Source: Methylotenera mobilis JLW8 (GTDB lineage: Bacteria > Pseudomonadota > Gammaproteobacteria > Burkholderiales > Methylophilaceae). Taken from it: a DNA stretch of 64,000 bases. Location: assembly GCF_000023705.1 (NCBI RefSeq), contig NC_012968.1, forward strand, positions 1 to 64,000, in the 5' to 3' direction. The stretch's first letter is position 1; the number at the start of each line of letters is the position of its first letter. A model generated the notes under the pieces. The model made no database searches and was not told where the DNA came from. It saw only the letters and a list, made by a program, of their open reading frames with translations. The position numbers were made by a program, and so were the translations under genes. Below are positions 20,594 through 28,548 of the stretch, piece by piece.

Positions 20594-21532
20594 ATGAGAA
20601 TTTTAATGATAACCATGAGCTTATTTTCAATAATGAGCTGTACTCATGCGCAAATCCAGCCAGAGAGTTTTGCGCTGGAGACAGTGGCTGATGGTATTTA
20701 TGTGCATCATGGGCAGCATTTGGATATCGATACTGGCTATCAGGGGGATATCTGTAATATCAGTTTTATCATCGGCAGCAAGGGCGTGGCAGTGATTGAT
20801 AGCGGTGGCAGCTTAAAAGTAGGTGAGCAGTTGCATGCGGCGATACGCAAGGTAACATCGCTGCCGGTGTTGTATGTGATTAACACTCATGTGCATCCTG
20901 ACCATATTTACGGCAATGCGGCATTTTTATCTACAGCTGCTGGCGAAGCCAAGCCTGAGTTTGTTGGTCATGAGAAATTAGGTCATGCCATGGATTTGCG
21001 GCGTGAGCAGTACAGCAAATTGAATAAGCGTTTTTTGCATGACGATGCTAAAGGCAGTGAGTTGGTGAAGCCTACGCTGGCAGTAAAAGACACCATGGAA
21101 CTGGATTTAGGTGACCGCGTACTGGTATTAACCGCGCATCCGCCAGCCCATACCAATACCGACCTGACCGTGCTGGACCGTAAAACTAGCACCTTGTTTG
21201 CGGGTGATTTGCTGTTTATCACGCGTACGCCAGTAGTGGAGGCTGATATCAAGGGTTTAATCGCGGAAATAATAAAACTAAAGGCTAGTCCCGCACAACA
21301 AGTAGTACCAGGACATGGGCCGGTGACTAAGGATTGGAAAACCGCGTTAAGCAATGCCGAGCGTTATTTAAGCGTGTTATTGAGTGATGTGCGTGCCAAT
21401 ATTAAGCGCAACATCAGCATGGAGAAAACCATGGATACCGCCGCTGAGAGTGAGCGTGATAAATGGCAACTGTTTGAGATTGCAAACCGGCGTAATGTAA
21501 ATACTATATACCCGATGCTGGAGTGGGAATAA
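20594..21532 (+). CDS. Exported metallo-beta-lactamase-fold hydrolase
   Basis: 312 residues. An N-terminal signal sequence ends IMSC (Cys16), possibly a lipoprotein signal although Met at -2 is unusual. The zinc motif HVHPDH is intact, with later ligands in GHEKLGH, HPPAHTNTD, FAGDLLF and PGHGPV. The arrangement resembles the periplasmic SoxH / 'quinoprotein relay' metallohydrolases found with PQQ systems in methylotrophs. A pqqA gene lies 1.1 kb away. Substrate and that subgroup assignment are inference. AAGGA precedes the ATG. Confidence 0.85.
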   Translation: MRILMITMSLFSIMSCTHAQIQPESFALETVADGIYVHHGQHLDIDTGYQGDICNISFIIGSKGVAVIDSGGSLKVGEQLHAAIRKVTSLPVLYVINTHVHPDHIYGNAAFLSTAAGEAKPEFVGHEKLGHAMDLRREQYSKLNKRFLHDDAKGSELVKPTLAVKDTMELDLGDRVLVLTAHPPAHTNTDLTVLDRKTSTLFAGDLLFITRTPVVEADIKGLIAEIIKLKASPAQQVVPGHGPVTKDWKTALSNAERYLSVLLSDVRANIKRNISMEKTMDTAAESERDKWQLFEIANRRNVNTIYPMLEWE

Positions 21533-21555
21533 AAAAGCGGCCAATGAGGCCGCTT
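21531..21555 (-). terminator. Terminator of the DoxX-family gene
   Basis: On the minus strand AAGCGGCC pairs with GGCCGCTT around a 5-base loop and continues into six Ts. The sequence overlaps the last bases of the convergent MBL-fold gene, so the two ends are tightly packed. Confidence 0.8.
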
Positions 21556-21599
21556 GCTGATACTGGATTAAAAGCAATGCTGTTTAAGCACTGGTTTAA

Positions 21600-21974
21600 T
21601 TAAGTACTTTTTCTGCGGTTATCTAAGCTCAAAGCCGTATTTGGGTTTGCGTGTAACAGCAGCAAACCGCCAGCAATAGCTAAGTACTGCAATAGAGGCA
21701 ATTTGAGTAATAGGGTTAAACCCACGATATAAAATGCCATGACCAATGCAAAAGCTTTGGTTTTGTAACCTAGCAATAAAGCTAAGCCACCGATACAGTT
21801 TACTAAAATGATGAGAGGGGCAAAAATGCCAGGCAAGCCCATGCTACCTAAAGTGGCTTGATATTGCTGATATCCATCTGGATTGTTAGTAAAACCAATA
21901 ATCAGCACGATCACCTGAACCAAGAACAGTTGTGATAATAAAACGCGTGCTGCAGTTGCTAAGTATTTTTGCAT
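21600..21974 (-). CDS. DoxX-family membrane protein
   Basis: Small four-helix membrane protein of 124 residues: RVLLSQLFLVQVIVLIIG near the start, GIFAPLIILVNCIGGLALLLGYKTK in the middle and a leucine-rich last helix. The pattern fits the DoxX/DoxD family, which includes thiosulfate:quinone oxidoreductase subunits and many uncharacterised redox-linked membrane proteins. AAGG lies before the ATG. It is convergent with the MBL-fold gene and divergent from the GNAT gene, with 39 bases between starts. Confidence 0.82.
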   Translation of the reverse strand: MQKYLATAARVLLSQLFLVQVIVLIIGFTNNPDGYQQYQATLGSMGLPGIFAPLIILVNCIGGLALLLGYKTKAFALVMAFYIVGLTLLLKLPLLQYLAIAGGLLLLHANPNTALSLDNRRKST

Positions 21975-22013
21975 ATAAAACCTTAATCATTAATTAAAGA
22001 CCAAGGTTGCATA

Positions 22014-22565
22014 ATGCCTGTTACTGCTAACGCTAGCAAGGGGTTAACATTGCAAGACAGTTTCAATATTGAGAAAGTAAGCTGGCAAACGCATGCGCCA
22101 CAATTGATGGCAGTGCGTGAAGCGGTGTTTATTGTTGAGCAGAACGTGCCAGTGGCGCTGGAATGGGATGGCTTGGATGAAACAGCGCAGCATTTATTAG
22201 CACTCAGCGCGGCTGGAGAGGTAATAGGCTGTGCCAGGTTGTTAGGCGATGGCAGTATCGGCCGTATGGCGGTATTAAAGCCTTGGCGTGGGGGCGGCGT
22301 GGGCGCAGCTCTGCTTAAGGGGGCGATAGACTATTACCAGCAGCAGGCGCAACCCGTGATCACGCTATCCGCGCAAGTGCATGCGATTGCGTTTTATGAA
22401 AAATTTGGTTTTAAAGTGTGTAGCGAGGCTTACTTGGACGCAGGTATCTTGCACCGGGATATGCAGCGCACATTGGCTGATTCAGGTGGTGGCGACCGCC
22501 AGAACGAGAAAGCACTCGTTATCAAAAACCAGAATCAAATACTAAATATAAAAATCCGGGCATAA
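22014..22565 (+). CDS. GNAT-family N-acetyltransferase
   Basis: Acetyl-CoA-dependent acyltransferase of 183 residues. The core runs from LMAVREAVFIVEQNVP to a GIGRMAV strand. The acetyl-CoA loop is KPWRGGGVGAALL (the R/Q-x-x-G-x-G/A form), followed by AFYEKFGFKV. It resembles the ElaA/YjdJ-like small GNATs; the acceptor is unknown. The last 25 residues are hydrophilic and look like a tail outside the fold. Terminator sequence starts inside its stop codon region. Confidence 0.85.
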   Translation: MPVTANASKGLTLQDSFNIEKVSWQTHAPQLMAVREAVFIVEQNVPVALEWDGLDETAQHLLALSAAGEVIGCARLLGDGSIGRMAVLKPWRGGGVGAALLKGAIDYYQQQAQPVITLSAQVHAIAFYEKFGFKVCSEAYLDAGILHRDMQRTLADSGGGDRQNEKALVIKNQNQILNIKIRA

Positions 22566-22599
22566 AAAAAGCCTGGTCATTACTGACTAGGCTTTTTTT
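22564..22599. terminator. Bidirectional terminator (GNAT gene / pqqA)
   Basis: Seven As, then GCCTgGTCA, a TTAC loop, TGACtAGGC and seven Ts. The stem has one G-T wobble. It ends the GNAT gene on the plus strand and pqqA on the minus strand. Confidence 0.9.
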
Positions 22600-22625
22600 G
22601 CCAACCATAAGTTGGCTAGCGCGTA

Positions 22626-22697
22626 TTACTTGTTCATTACGTACATAGTAACTTCGAAGCCAAAACGCATTTCTGTTGCAGCTGGTGTTGTCCACAT
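22626..22697 (-). CDS. pqqA: PQQ precursor peptide PqqA (stand-alone copy)
   Basis: This 23-residue peptide begins MWTTPAATEMRF and continues GFEVTMYVMNK, the layout of PqqA. The Glu15 and Tyr19 that are cross-linked to build pyrroloquinoline quinone are separated by exactly three residues, as required. AGGAG lies 8 bases before the ATG and a terminator follows. PQQ is the cofactor of methanol dehydrogenases, which fits a methylotroph. No pqqB-E genes are nearby, so this copy must act with enzymes encoded elsewhere. Two inverted repeats lie upstream. The gene is too short for ordinary ORF cut-offs. Confidence 0.93.
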   Translation of the reverse strand: MWTTPAATEMRFGFEVTMYVMNK

Positions 22698-22721
22698 AAT
22701 GATTCTCCTATTGGTTTACTT

Positions 22722-22762
22722 ACATCAAGATTGATGTCGTGTTTGTATGATTCGAATCATAC
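22722..22762 (-). promoter_or_regulatory. Two inverted repeats in the pqqA leader
   Basis: ACATCAA/TTGATGT (22722-22737, 2-base spacer) and an uninterrupted 18-bp palindrome, GTATGATTC/GAATCATAC (22745-22762), lie 25 and 48 bases ahead of pqqA. They are good candidates for a transcription-factor site and a leader structure. The palindrome also holds TATGAT, a possible -10. Function is inferred from position. Confidence 0.6.
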
Positions 22763-22904
22763 CGAACAGTTGCGGCCTAGGCATATGTGCTTTAATGAAT
22801 ACAGCCTCATGATTTTACGTAATATTATCAGTGAATTAATCCTGCGATAAATTTCTTAAATATCAGTAATTAATAGATAATACTGATAGCTATTAGGAGG
22901 TTAC

Positions 22905-24092
22905 ATGGGTTTAGACGTGCGTACGGTCATGGTGATGTTTTCCATGTTGGCTTTTATGTTTTTTTGCCTGTTTGAATTGGCCAGTTTGCGCGTTGGCAGT
23001 ATACGTGGCGTGAGGCAATGGGCGATTGCTAACCTATGTATGAGTTTGGGTTTTAGTCTTGCCTACTTTTATGGGCAAACCACACCCGGGCACCAATGGG
23101 CTGCTGTGGTTGGGTTAACTTTATTCGCAGTGGGTACCTGTTTACAATTAACAGGGATTCTAGCGTTTAAAAAACAAACGATTCCTTGGGGAATACTAAT
23201 CTTATTTGTTGCCATGACTATCTGCCAAGGCATTTGGTTTAGTGTGATCAATCCAGATACACGTATGCGCGCGATTGTTAACTCGCTATTGTTTTTTAGT
23301 ATTTATACGGTGTGTGCTCGAGCGTTGCTGGTTAAGATAGAGGCTTCGCAAAAGCTTGCCTATTGGTTTACCGGTGCTTCATTTGCGGCTTTGGCGTTAT
23401 TAATGCTCACGCGCGCTGTGTTGATGCTGCTGTCTCCAGATGCTGAGGTAGGCTTGCATGTGAATACCTCAATTAATACTTTGCCATTTGTGGTTGCGAG
23501 TTTACTCGAGTTTAGTGTGGCTTTTGGTTTGTTATTGATGCTGAACCATCGGCTGATTGCCGATGTGTATCAAATGGCATCACGCGATGCGTTGACTGGC
23601 GCGATGAACCGTCGACGCATTGAAGAGGAGGCAGTGCGCCTGAGAGCGCGTTGTATACGTACCGGCGAACCCTTGGCGATTATGATGATAGATATTGATT
23701 TCTTTAAATCTATTAACGATCGTTATGGTCATCCGGCTGGCGATAAAGTGCTGCGCGCTATCGCTGATATTGCGCAAAAATCTATCCGCGCGGAGGATTA
23801 CTTCGCACGCTATGGTGGTGAGGAGTTTTGTATGTTGCTCACTTCTACCACTGAGAGTGAGGCATTAGATTTGGCTGAGCGTCTGCGCTTGGCTTTTGCC
23901 GAGTTTACGCTCACCTTGGGCAAAGAGCAGCTTAACATTACCGTGAGCATAGGCGTTGCCGATTCTAGTATGGTCGGTTTAGAATTTGCCGATATGGTGA
24001 CAGCCGCAGATAAAGCGCTGTATTGTGCCAAAGAGAATGGGCGTAATCGGGTGATAACATACTCCAGCATGGGTGCTGGTACTACGTTTTAA
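22905..24092 (+). CDS. Membrane-bound diguanylate cyclase (GGDEF)
   Basis: Makes cyclic di-GMP. Six to seven membrane helices fill residues 1-225 without a recognised sensory family. A GGDEF domain follows: DALTGAMNRRRIEEE, DIDFFKSINDRYGHPAGD, and the active site GGEEF in ARYGGEEFCML. The inhibitory RxxD site (RAED) stands exactly five residues before GGEEF, so product inhibition is expected. There is no EAL domain. AGGAGG is close to the ATG. Its upstream region faces pqqA. Confidence 0.94.
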   Translation: MGLDVRTVMVMFSMLAFMFFCLFELASLRVGSIRGVRQWAIANLCMSLGFSLAYFYGQTTPGHQWAAVVGLTLFAVGTCLQLTGILAFKKQTIPWGILILFVAMTICQGIWFSVINPDTRMRAIVNSLLFFSIYTVCARALLVKIEASQKLAYWFTGASFAALALLMLTRAVLMLLSPDAEVGLHVNTSINTLPFVVASLLEFSVAFGLLLMLNHRLIADVYQMASRDALTGAMNRRRIEEEAVRLRARCIRTGEPLAIMMIDIDFFKSINDRYGHPAGDKVLRAIADIAQKSIRAEDYFARYGGEEFCMLLTSTTESEALDLAERLRLAFAEFTLTLGKEQLNITVSIGVADSSMVGLEFADMVTAADKALYCAKENGRNRVITYSSMGAGTTF

Positions 24093-24107
24093 TTCAAAAA
24101 TTACTCC

Positions 24108-25292
24108 TTAAGAGGATAAGCCCAAGGTACGTAAATTAGCTACGCGTCCGTGGTACAGGGCAGATACTAGATCGGACTGTGTCACCATGCCGACCAGACG
24201 GCGTTCATCATCCACCACGGGAATGTGGTGATGCACCTTGGTTTGCGACATGAGCGGAATCAGCTCAATAATATGCATGTTTGCTGTAGCGGTGACTGCT
24301 GGCGAGGTCATGATTTGACCGACCACCTCTGGCTTGTGCGAAGACAGGGTATGGGTTCTGCGAATAAAGCTTTTTAGCTTGGTTTCAAAGCCCTCATACA
24401 CCTCTAAATTGGCATGTTGCATAAAATTAGCTTGGGTAATGATACCCACTACACGCCGCGCTCGATCAATCACCGGTAGCGCTTTGATTTGATGCTGGCG
24501 CATCAATAGCCAGGCGTCTTCAAGCAAAGTGCCGAACACAACGCTGACCACATCTTTGGACATGATGTCTGCACAAATGATTTCACCAAAGCGGCGTCGG
24601 TAGGCGTGCATCTCCGTTTGTTGTAACAGGCTTTGCAAGTCGTCACGGCTGACGTCCAGCACTTGGTTGTACTCTTTTAATACGGCATTTAAGTCTTCTG
24701 TATTAAAGCCAAAGCGCATTTCAGCCGGGATATCCTTGGTTAACTGCTGGGCAGGTTTCGCTACTAGATGCGGGTAAGGGCGGCGTGTGGCATTGTTATA
24801 TAAGATCGCCACCAACAGCAGGATAAACGAGTTAAGTGCAACCGGTGTCAACACAAACCAATAGCCCTGTGCATGGATGGAGGCGCCGCCGAGCACCGCG
24901 GTGAGCGCTACTGCACCGCTGGGTGGGTGTATACATCGTAATGAAAACATAGCCACAATGGAGAGGCTGACTGCAACCGCTGCGGCTGTAGCTGGGTGCG
25001 CAATCCACATGGCACACGTTACTCCGATTAGCGCTGCTGTAGTATTGCCGCCAATGATAGACCACGGTTGCGCCAAGGGGCTGGATGGGACGGCGAATAG
25101 CAGCACCGCAGAGGCGCCCATCGGCGCAATTAAATAGGGAAGTGTACTCGCATCGCCTTCAATTAAGATGGTGATGAGGCCTGTGCAAAGGATGCCAATG
25201 CAAGCGCCAATGCCGGCGCGTAAGCGCTCTTGGTGATTAACGGCAATGCGCTCTGGCACAAAGCCGCGTAGCCATTGTTTGAGTTTATCCAA
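24108..25292 (-). CDS. HPP-family membrane protein with two CBS domains
   Basis: 394 residues. The first half has about five helices with the family motif RCIHPPSGAVALTAVLGG. The second half carries two CBS domains (around 235-290 and 325-385; VVGIITQANFMQ and LVGMVTQSDLVS). HPP proteins include nitrite transporters of chloroplasts; CBS pairs usually bind adenine nucleotides. A regulated anion channel or transporter is possible. The start is a TTG (MDKLKQW) with AGG about 9 bases ahead; no nearby ATG fits better. Confidence 0.85.
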   Translation of the reverse strand: MDKLKQWLRGFVPERIAVNHQERLRAGIGACIGILCTGLITILIEGDASTLPYLIAPMGASAVLLFAVPSSPLAQPWSIIGGNTTAALIGVTCAMWIAHPATAAAVAVSLSIVAMFSLRCIHPPSGAVALTAVLGGASIHAQGYWFVLTPVALNSFILLLVAILYNNATRRPYPHLVAKPAQQLTKDIPAEMRFGFNTEDLNAVLKEYNQVLDVSRDDLQSLLQQTEMHAYRRRFGEIICADIMSKDVVSVVFGTLLEDAWLLMRQHQIKALPVIDRARRVVGIITQANFMQHANLEVYEGFETKLKSFIRRTHTLSSHKPEVVGQIMTSPAVTATANMHIIELIPLMSQTKVHHHIPVVDDERRLVGMVTQSDLVSALYHGRVANLRTLGLSS

Positions 25293-25492
25293 GCGATTGA
25301 ACCTAAGAGTATTTTAAGTATATTTTTAGAAGCAGTTTTTTAGTGATATTACACTATGCACTAGTTTGGCGCACCAGATTAGTGCGTTAATCAGGAGTAA
25401 CAGGTGGTTTAATTGGTTTAAGTCGGAGCACAAGACCATGACTTATACACGACAGCAGGGGTTTATTTGTATGTAAATTGCTTAAAGCAGGG

Positions 25493-25523
25493 CTATTCTA
25501 TAAAATCCTACTTTATAGAATAG
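25493..25523. promoter_or_regulatory. Perfect 12-bp inverted repeat upstream of the Fae-family gene
   Basis: CTATTCTATAAA (25493-25504) and TTTATAGAATAG (25512-25523) flank a 7-base loop, 69 bases before the start. The left arm ends TATAAA, a possible -10. It may be an operator covering the promoter or a leader hairpin. No T tract follows, so it is not a terminator. The rest of the 299-base gap shows nothing else clear. Confidence 0.65.
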
Positions 25524-25591
25524 CGTCATTAATTTTATTCATAATTGATTTTATTCATATTTTCATCGTTTTATTTTCTCAAGGATTTCTC

Positions 25592-26143
25592 ATGTCAAAA
25601 ATCATTTTCAAAGCAGGCGAAGCCACTGTTTACTCAGAAGGTAAAGACGTTACCGCAGCGATGCCAGAAATCTTAATTGGCGCGGTTGATGGCCCAGTAG
25701 GCCAAGCGTTTGCAAACTTAATGGCACAAAGCAAAGGCCATACTGCAATGTTTGCAGTACGTGATATCAACCAAATGGTACGCCCAGTATGTATGACAGT
25801 ACCAAAAGTAACATTAAAAGGCAGCACTGATGTAGCTTTGTTCGGTGGCGTGGTACAAGCGGCAACTGCTGATGCAATCTTGGACTGTGTAATCGAAGGC
25901 ATTATTCCTAAAGAGCAAGCAAACGACCTATGCATCATCAGCTTGGTATGGATCGATCCAGGTTGTATCGAGTTGGAAAAAGCAGGTACTTTGGACAAAG
26001 CTGATATGTACAAAAACAACTACGATGCAACTAAATTGGCGATCAAACGTGCATTGAACGACGAGCCTAGCATTGATGAGTTGATTGCTAACCGTAACAA
26101 AATCAAACACTGTATGTGGGAAGATTCTTGGGATCAAAAATAA
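25592..26143 (+). CDS. Formaldehyde-activating enzyme family protein (Fae paralogue)
   Basis: Fae condenses formaldehyde with tetrahydromethanopterin in methylotrophs. This 183-residue protein shares the family course (FKAGEATVY, GQAFANLMAQSKGHTAMFAV, VPKVTLKG, EGIIPKEQANDLCIISLVWI, NNYDATKLAIKRAL). Aligned from memory to Methylobacterium Fae, the segment containing the catalytic His (VAHID) reads TAAMPE here, so Met replaces His. It also has a short insertion and a longer C-terminus. It is therefore probably a Fae2/Fae3-like paralogue, perhaps a carrier or sensor. Codons are regular and AAGGA precedes the ATG, suggesting high expression. The frame is open from 25478. Confidence 0.85.
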   Translation: MSKIIFKAGEATVYSEGKDVTAAMPEILIGAVDGPVGQAFANLMAQSKGHTAMFAVRDINQMVRPVCMTVPKVTLKGSTDVALFGGVVQAATADAILDCVIEGIIPKEQANDLCIISLVWIDPGCIELEKAGTLDKADMYKNNYDATKLAIKRALNDEPSIDELIANRNKIKHCMWEDSWDQK

Positions 26144-26222
26144 GATAGCTGATTAGGCTATTTGATCTATATTGATGCTGAAGCTCTGATAAGTTTAGGC
26201 ATCGAATATTAGGTGATGTAAT

Positions 26223-26251
26223 AAAAAAAGCGGCTGATGGCCGCTTTTTTT
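26223..26251. terminator. Bidirectional terminator (fae / yqjK)
   Basis: Seven As and GCGGC pair with GCCGC and seven Ts around a 5-base loop. It lies between two convergent units and can end both. Confidence 0.92.
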
Positions 26252-26281
26252 ATTTTCTAACTTTAATAATTTCTAACGCTT

Positions 26282-26572
26282 CTATTTCTTAACTAAGATA
26301 TTACTAACGCTACGTGCCAGATTAAGTGCAGAGAAGCCGGTTTTTAACCATTTAAGCACACGTGCCGGGCGAATCACGCTGATCGCTGTGGTGACACCCA
26401 GCATTAAAATCGGGTGCTGCCTGACGTAGCGCACAAGCTGAAAGCCACGATAGGCCACGGTTAATGGTTTGCCTAAGGGGGCGATATCCTCTGCGAGTAA
26501 AGCACGTTGAGACGCCGCTTTTTGGATTAGTTTCTCGCGGCGCTCGGCGATGGTTGCGCGCTTAGGGCTCAC
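26282..26572 (-). CDS. YqjK-like small protein
   Basis: A basic 96-residue protein, with an N-terminal charged helix (AERREKLIQKAASQRALLAEDI) and a short hydrophobic stretch (PILMLGVTTAISVI). Position as third gene after yqjD- and yqjE-like genes and the charge pattern match YqjK. Function is unknown. It starts 9 bases after the preceding stop. Confidence 0.7.
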   Translation of the reverse strand: MSPKRATIAERREKLIQKAASQRALLAEDIAPLGKPLTVAYRGFQLVRYVRQHPILMLGVTTAISVIRPARVLKWLKTGFSALNLARSVSNILVKK

Positions 26573-26581
26573 AAATCGCTC

Positions 26582-26962
26582 CTAATCTCTAGTTTCTTGA
26601 TGGTCTTTTACCAGCTCGGCTAAGCTGGCTTCGAACATCCTAGGCATGGATTTAAGCGCGCGCATTGCCATTGCGCCAATCATGCCGCCGGTGACAATAA
26701 ACAAACCTGTGAGCAGGCTCAACACCAGCAGGCGATGTGTATCCCAAAATAACACCACAATCAGGATAGCCAACAGCACCATGCCAAAGCACAGGCAGAA
26801 GAGGGCAACAAAGGTCATCGCCAGTAAAGAGATTAGACGCTCGCGTCCTTCTTCTAAGTCTGTACTTAGCAACTCAAGACGCGTGTGCACAATCCCGATG
26901 CAGGTGTTGGTGAGCCTTTTCAGTGAGCCTAACAGCCCATCATTACTATTGCTGTCACTCAT
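26582..26962 (-). CDS. YqjE-like membrane protein (holin superfamily III fold)
   Basis: 126 residues with an N-terminal amphipathic part (LKRLTNTCIGIVHTRLELLSTDLEEGRERL) and two adjacent membrane helices (about 48-75 and 80-105). This is the DUF1469/YqjE layout. I start at MSDSNSND, 5 bases after the upstream stop, rather than at the longer frame from 27034 that overlaps the neighbour. Translation is probably coupled to the yqjD-like gene since no ribosome-binding site is seen. Confidence 0.8.
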   Translation of the reverse strand: MSDSNSNDGLLGSLKRLTNTCIGIVHTRLELLSTDLEEGRERLISLLAMTFVALFCLCFGMVLLAILIVVLFWDTHRLLVLSLLTGLFIVTGGMIGAMAMRALKSMPRMFEASLAELVKDHQETRD

Positions 26963-26967
26963 TACAA

Positions 26968-27294
26968 TTAACGGCGACCAATAAGTAAGCCAATGACCAA
27001 GCCTACACCAGCCGCGATGCCTACTGCGTGCCAAGGTTTGTCGTGGACATAGTCATCGGTGGCGCGTGCTGCGGCTTTGGTTTTTGCTACTAATACTTCT
27101 TGTGCATCGGCTAATTTTTCTTTGGCAACAGCGAGTGATTCTTCTGTTTTTGCACGCAAGTTAGCCATTGCTTCGCCACCTTGGCTAGCGGTTGCTTTCA
27201 ATAAAGCCTCTGCATCTGCAATGACTACTTTGAAGTCGGCAATCAATTGTTCTTTAGAAACATCTACTGGTGAAGGTAAATTGTTGTTGTTCAT
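26968..27294 (-). CDS. YqjD/ElaB-family inner-membrane-anchored protein
   Basis: 108 residues: a long charged helix rich in Ala/Glu/Lys (about 15-80), the family segment DDYVHDKPWHAVGIAAGVG, and a C-terminal membrane anchor ending GLLIGRR. In E. coli, YqjD and ElaB bind ribosomes at the membrane in stationary phase. GGAG lies 7 bases before the ATG. It is first in a three-gene unit matching yqjDEK. Confidence 0.88.
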   Translation of the reverse strand: MNNNNLPSPVDVSKEQLIADFKVVIADAEALLKATASQGGEAMANLRAKTEESLAVAKEKLADAQEVLVAKTKAAARATDDYVHDKPWHAVGIAAGVGLVIGLLIGRR

Positions 27295-27422
27295 TTATGT
27301 TTCTCCTTATACGTTGTTGTTTGAGAGTGGTCTGACTGCTATCTGAACGTTAGATTCAATTTAATTGATGGTTGTTATAGTTTTAATCCTACGCCTTGCT
27401 AGGTAATAGGGCAAGAAATGTG

Positions 27423-28478
27423 TCATGCAGCCACAGTGCTGCTTAGTTCTAACAGGATATTGCGTACTGGCGTGGGGATGGCGGCTCCCAGCGCATCTTC
27501 AATCGTTAGCCAGATGGCATTGGCTTCGCGTGCTTGCAACGCATGCTGGTTAACACTGAGCGGCTGCGGCTTGATATGCAGCTTAAAATGGGTAAACACA
27601 TGGCTGATGCTGGCCAATGGTGCATCTACCGTAGTGCTGACACCAAATTGATTGCGTGCGATTGCTGTGTAATCCTGATGCACGCTATCATCCCACTCCG
27701 GAAAGCTCCATAGCCCACCCCATATGCCGCTAGCAGGGCGTTTAACTAGCATGACTTCATCACCTTGGCGCAAAATGAGCATGGTGGTGTTCTTTTCCGG
27801 GATGCTCTTTTTAGGCTTGGGTGTAGGTAATATTGCAGTGAGCTGTTGTTGCTGGGCGAGGCAAGAGCTTACCAAGGGGCAGGCAGTACACTTGGGCTTG
27901 CTTCTAGTGCAGATGGTGGCGCCAAGATCCATCAGGCCTTGGGTATAGGCCACCATGTCGGACTGCGGCAATAAGCTCTCTGCCAGCTGCCATAGTGCTT
28001 TTTCAACTTTGGGCGAACTGGTCCAGCCGGAGATGGCAAAGTGCCTAGCCAGCACCCGTTTCACATTGCCATCCAAAATGGTTTGTACTTGATGGAAGGC
28101 AAACGAGGCTATGGCCGCTGCGGTGGAGCGGCCAATGCCAGACAGGGTTTGTATCGTGTCAAAGTCTTGTGGAAACTGCCCGCCATGCTCATCCATAATG
28201 GTTTGTGCGGCATGATGCAGATTGCGCGCTCTGGAGTAGTAGCCTAGGCCGCTCCAGTGCTGCAGTACTTCATCTTGTGTGGCATTAGCTAAATCGGCAA
28301 TGGTTGGAAAGCTGGTCATGAACTTGCTGTAGTAACCAATCACTGCCGCCACTTGGGTTTGCTGCAGCATGATTTCTGATACCCAGATTGCGTAGGGATC
28401 GGTGGTGTTTTGCCACGGCAGATCGTGCCGCCCGTGTATTTTTTGCCAAGAAATCAGGCGGTTGGCAAAGTCAGTCAT
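27423..28478 (-). CDS. mutY: A/G-specific adenine glycosylase MutY
   Basis: Base-excision repair enzyme that removes adenine opposite 8-oxoguanine. 351 residues: catalytic Glu35 in WVSEIMLQQTQV, a helix-hairpin-helix (LSGIGRSTAAAI) and catalytic Asp136 in ILDGNVKRVLAR. The [4Fe-4S] cysteines 190, 197, 200 and 206 show the exact C-x6-C-x2-C-x5-C spacing. The C-terminal NUDIX-like domain that recognises 8-oxoG starts near 230. It lies just after asmA on the same strand, an order seen in other proteobacteria. Confidence 0.97.
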   Translation of the reverse strand: MTDFANRLISWQKIHGRHDLPWQNTTDPYAIWVSEIMLQQTQVAAVIGYYSKFMTSFPTIADLANATQDEVLQHWSGLGYYSRARNLHHAAQTIMDEHGGQFPQDFDTIQTLSGIGRSTAAAIASFAFHQVQTILDGNVKRVLARHFAISGWTSSPKVEKALWQLAESLLPQSDMVAYTQGLMDLGATICTRSKPKCTACPLVSSCLAQQQQLTAILPTPKPKKSIPEKNTTMLILRQGDEVMLVKRPASGIWGGLWSFPEWDDSVHQDYTAIARNQFGVSTTVDAPLASISHVFTHFKLHIKPQPLSVNQHALQAREANAIWLTIEDALGAAIPTPVRNILLELSSTVAA

Positions 28479-28548
28479 GAATCGCGTACTTAAATAGTAG
28501 TGAAAGTTGGGTCAAGTGCTGTGTGTAGTGCTATACGCAGTGCTTTGC

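Noticed and set aside
25478-25591. An N-terminal membrane extension of the Fae-family protein
   Set aside because: The frame is open upstream, but AAGGA sits directly before the internal ATG and Fae proteins begin there.
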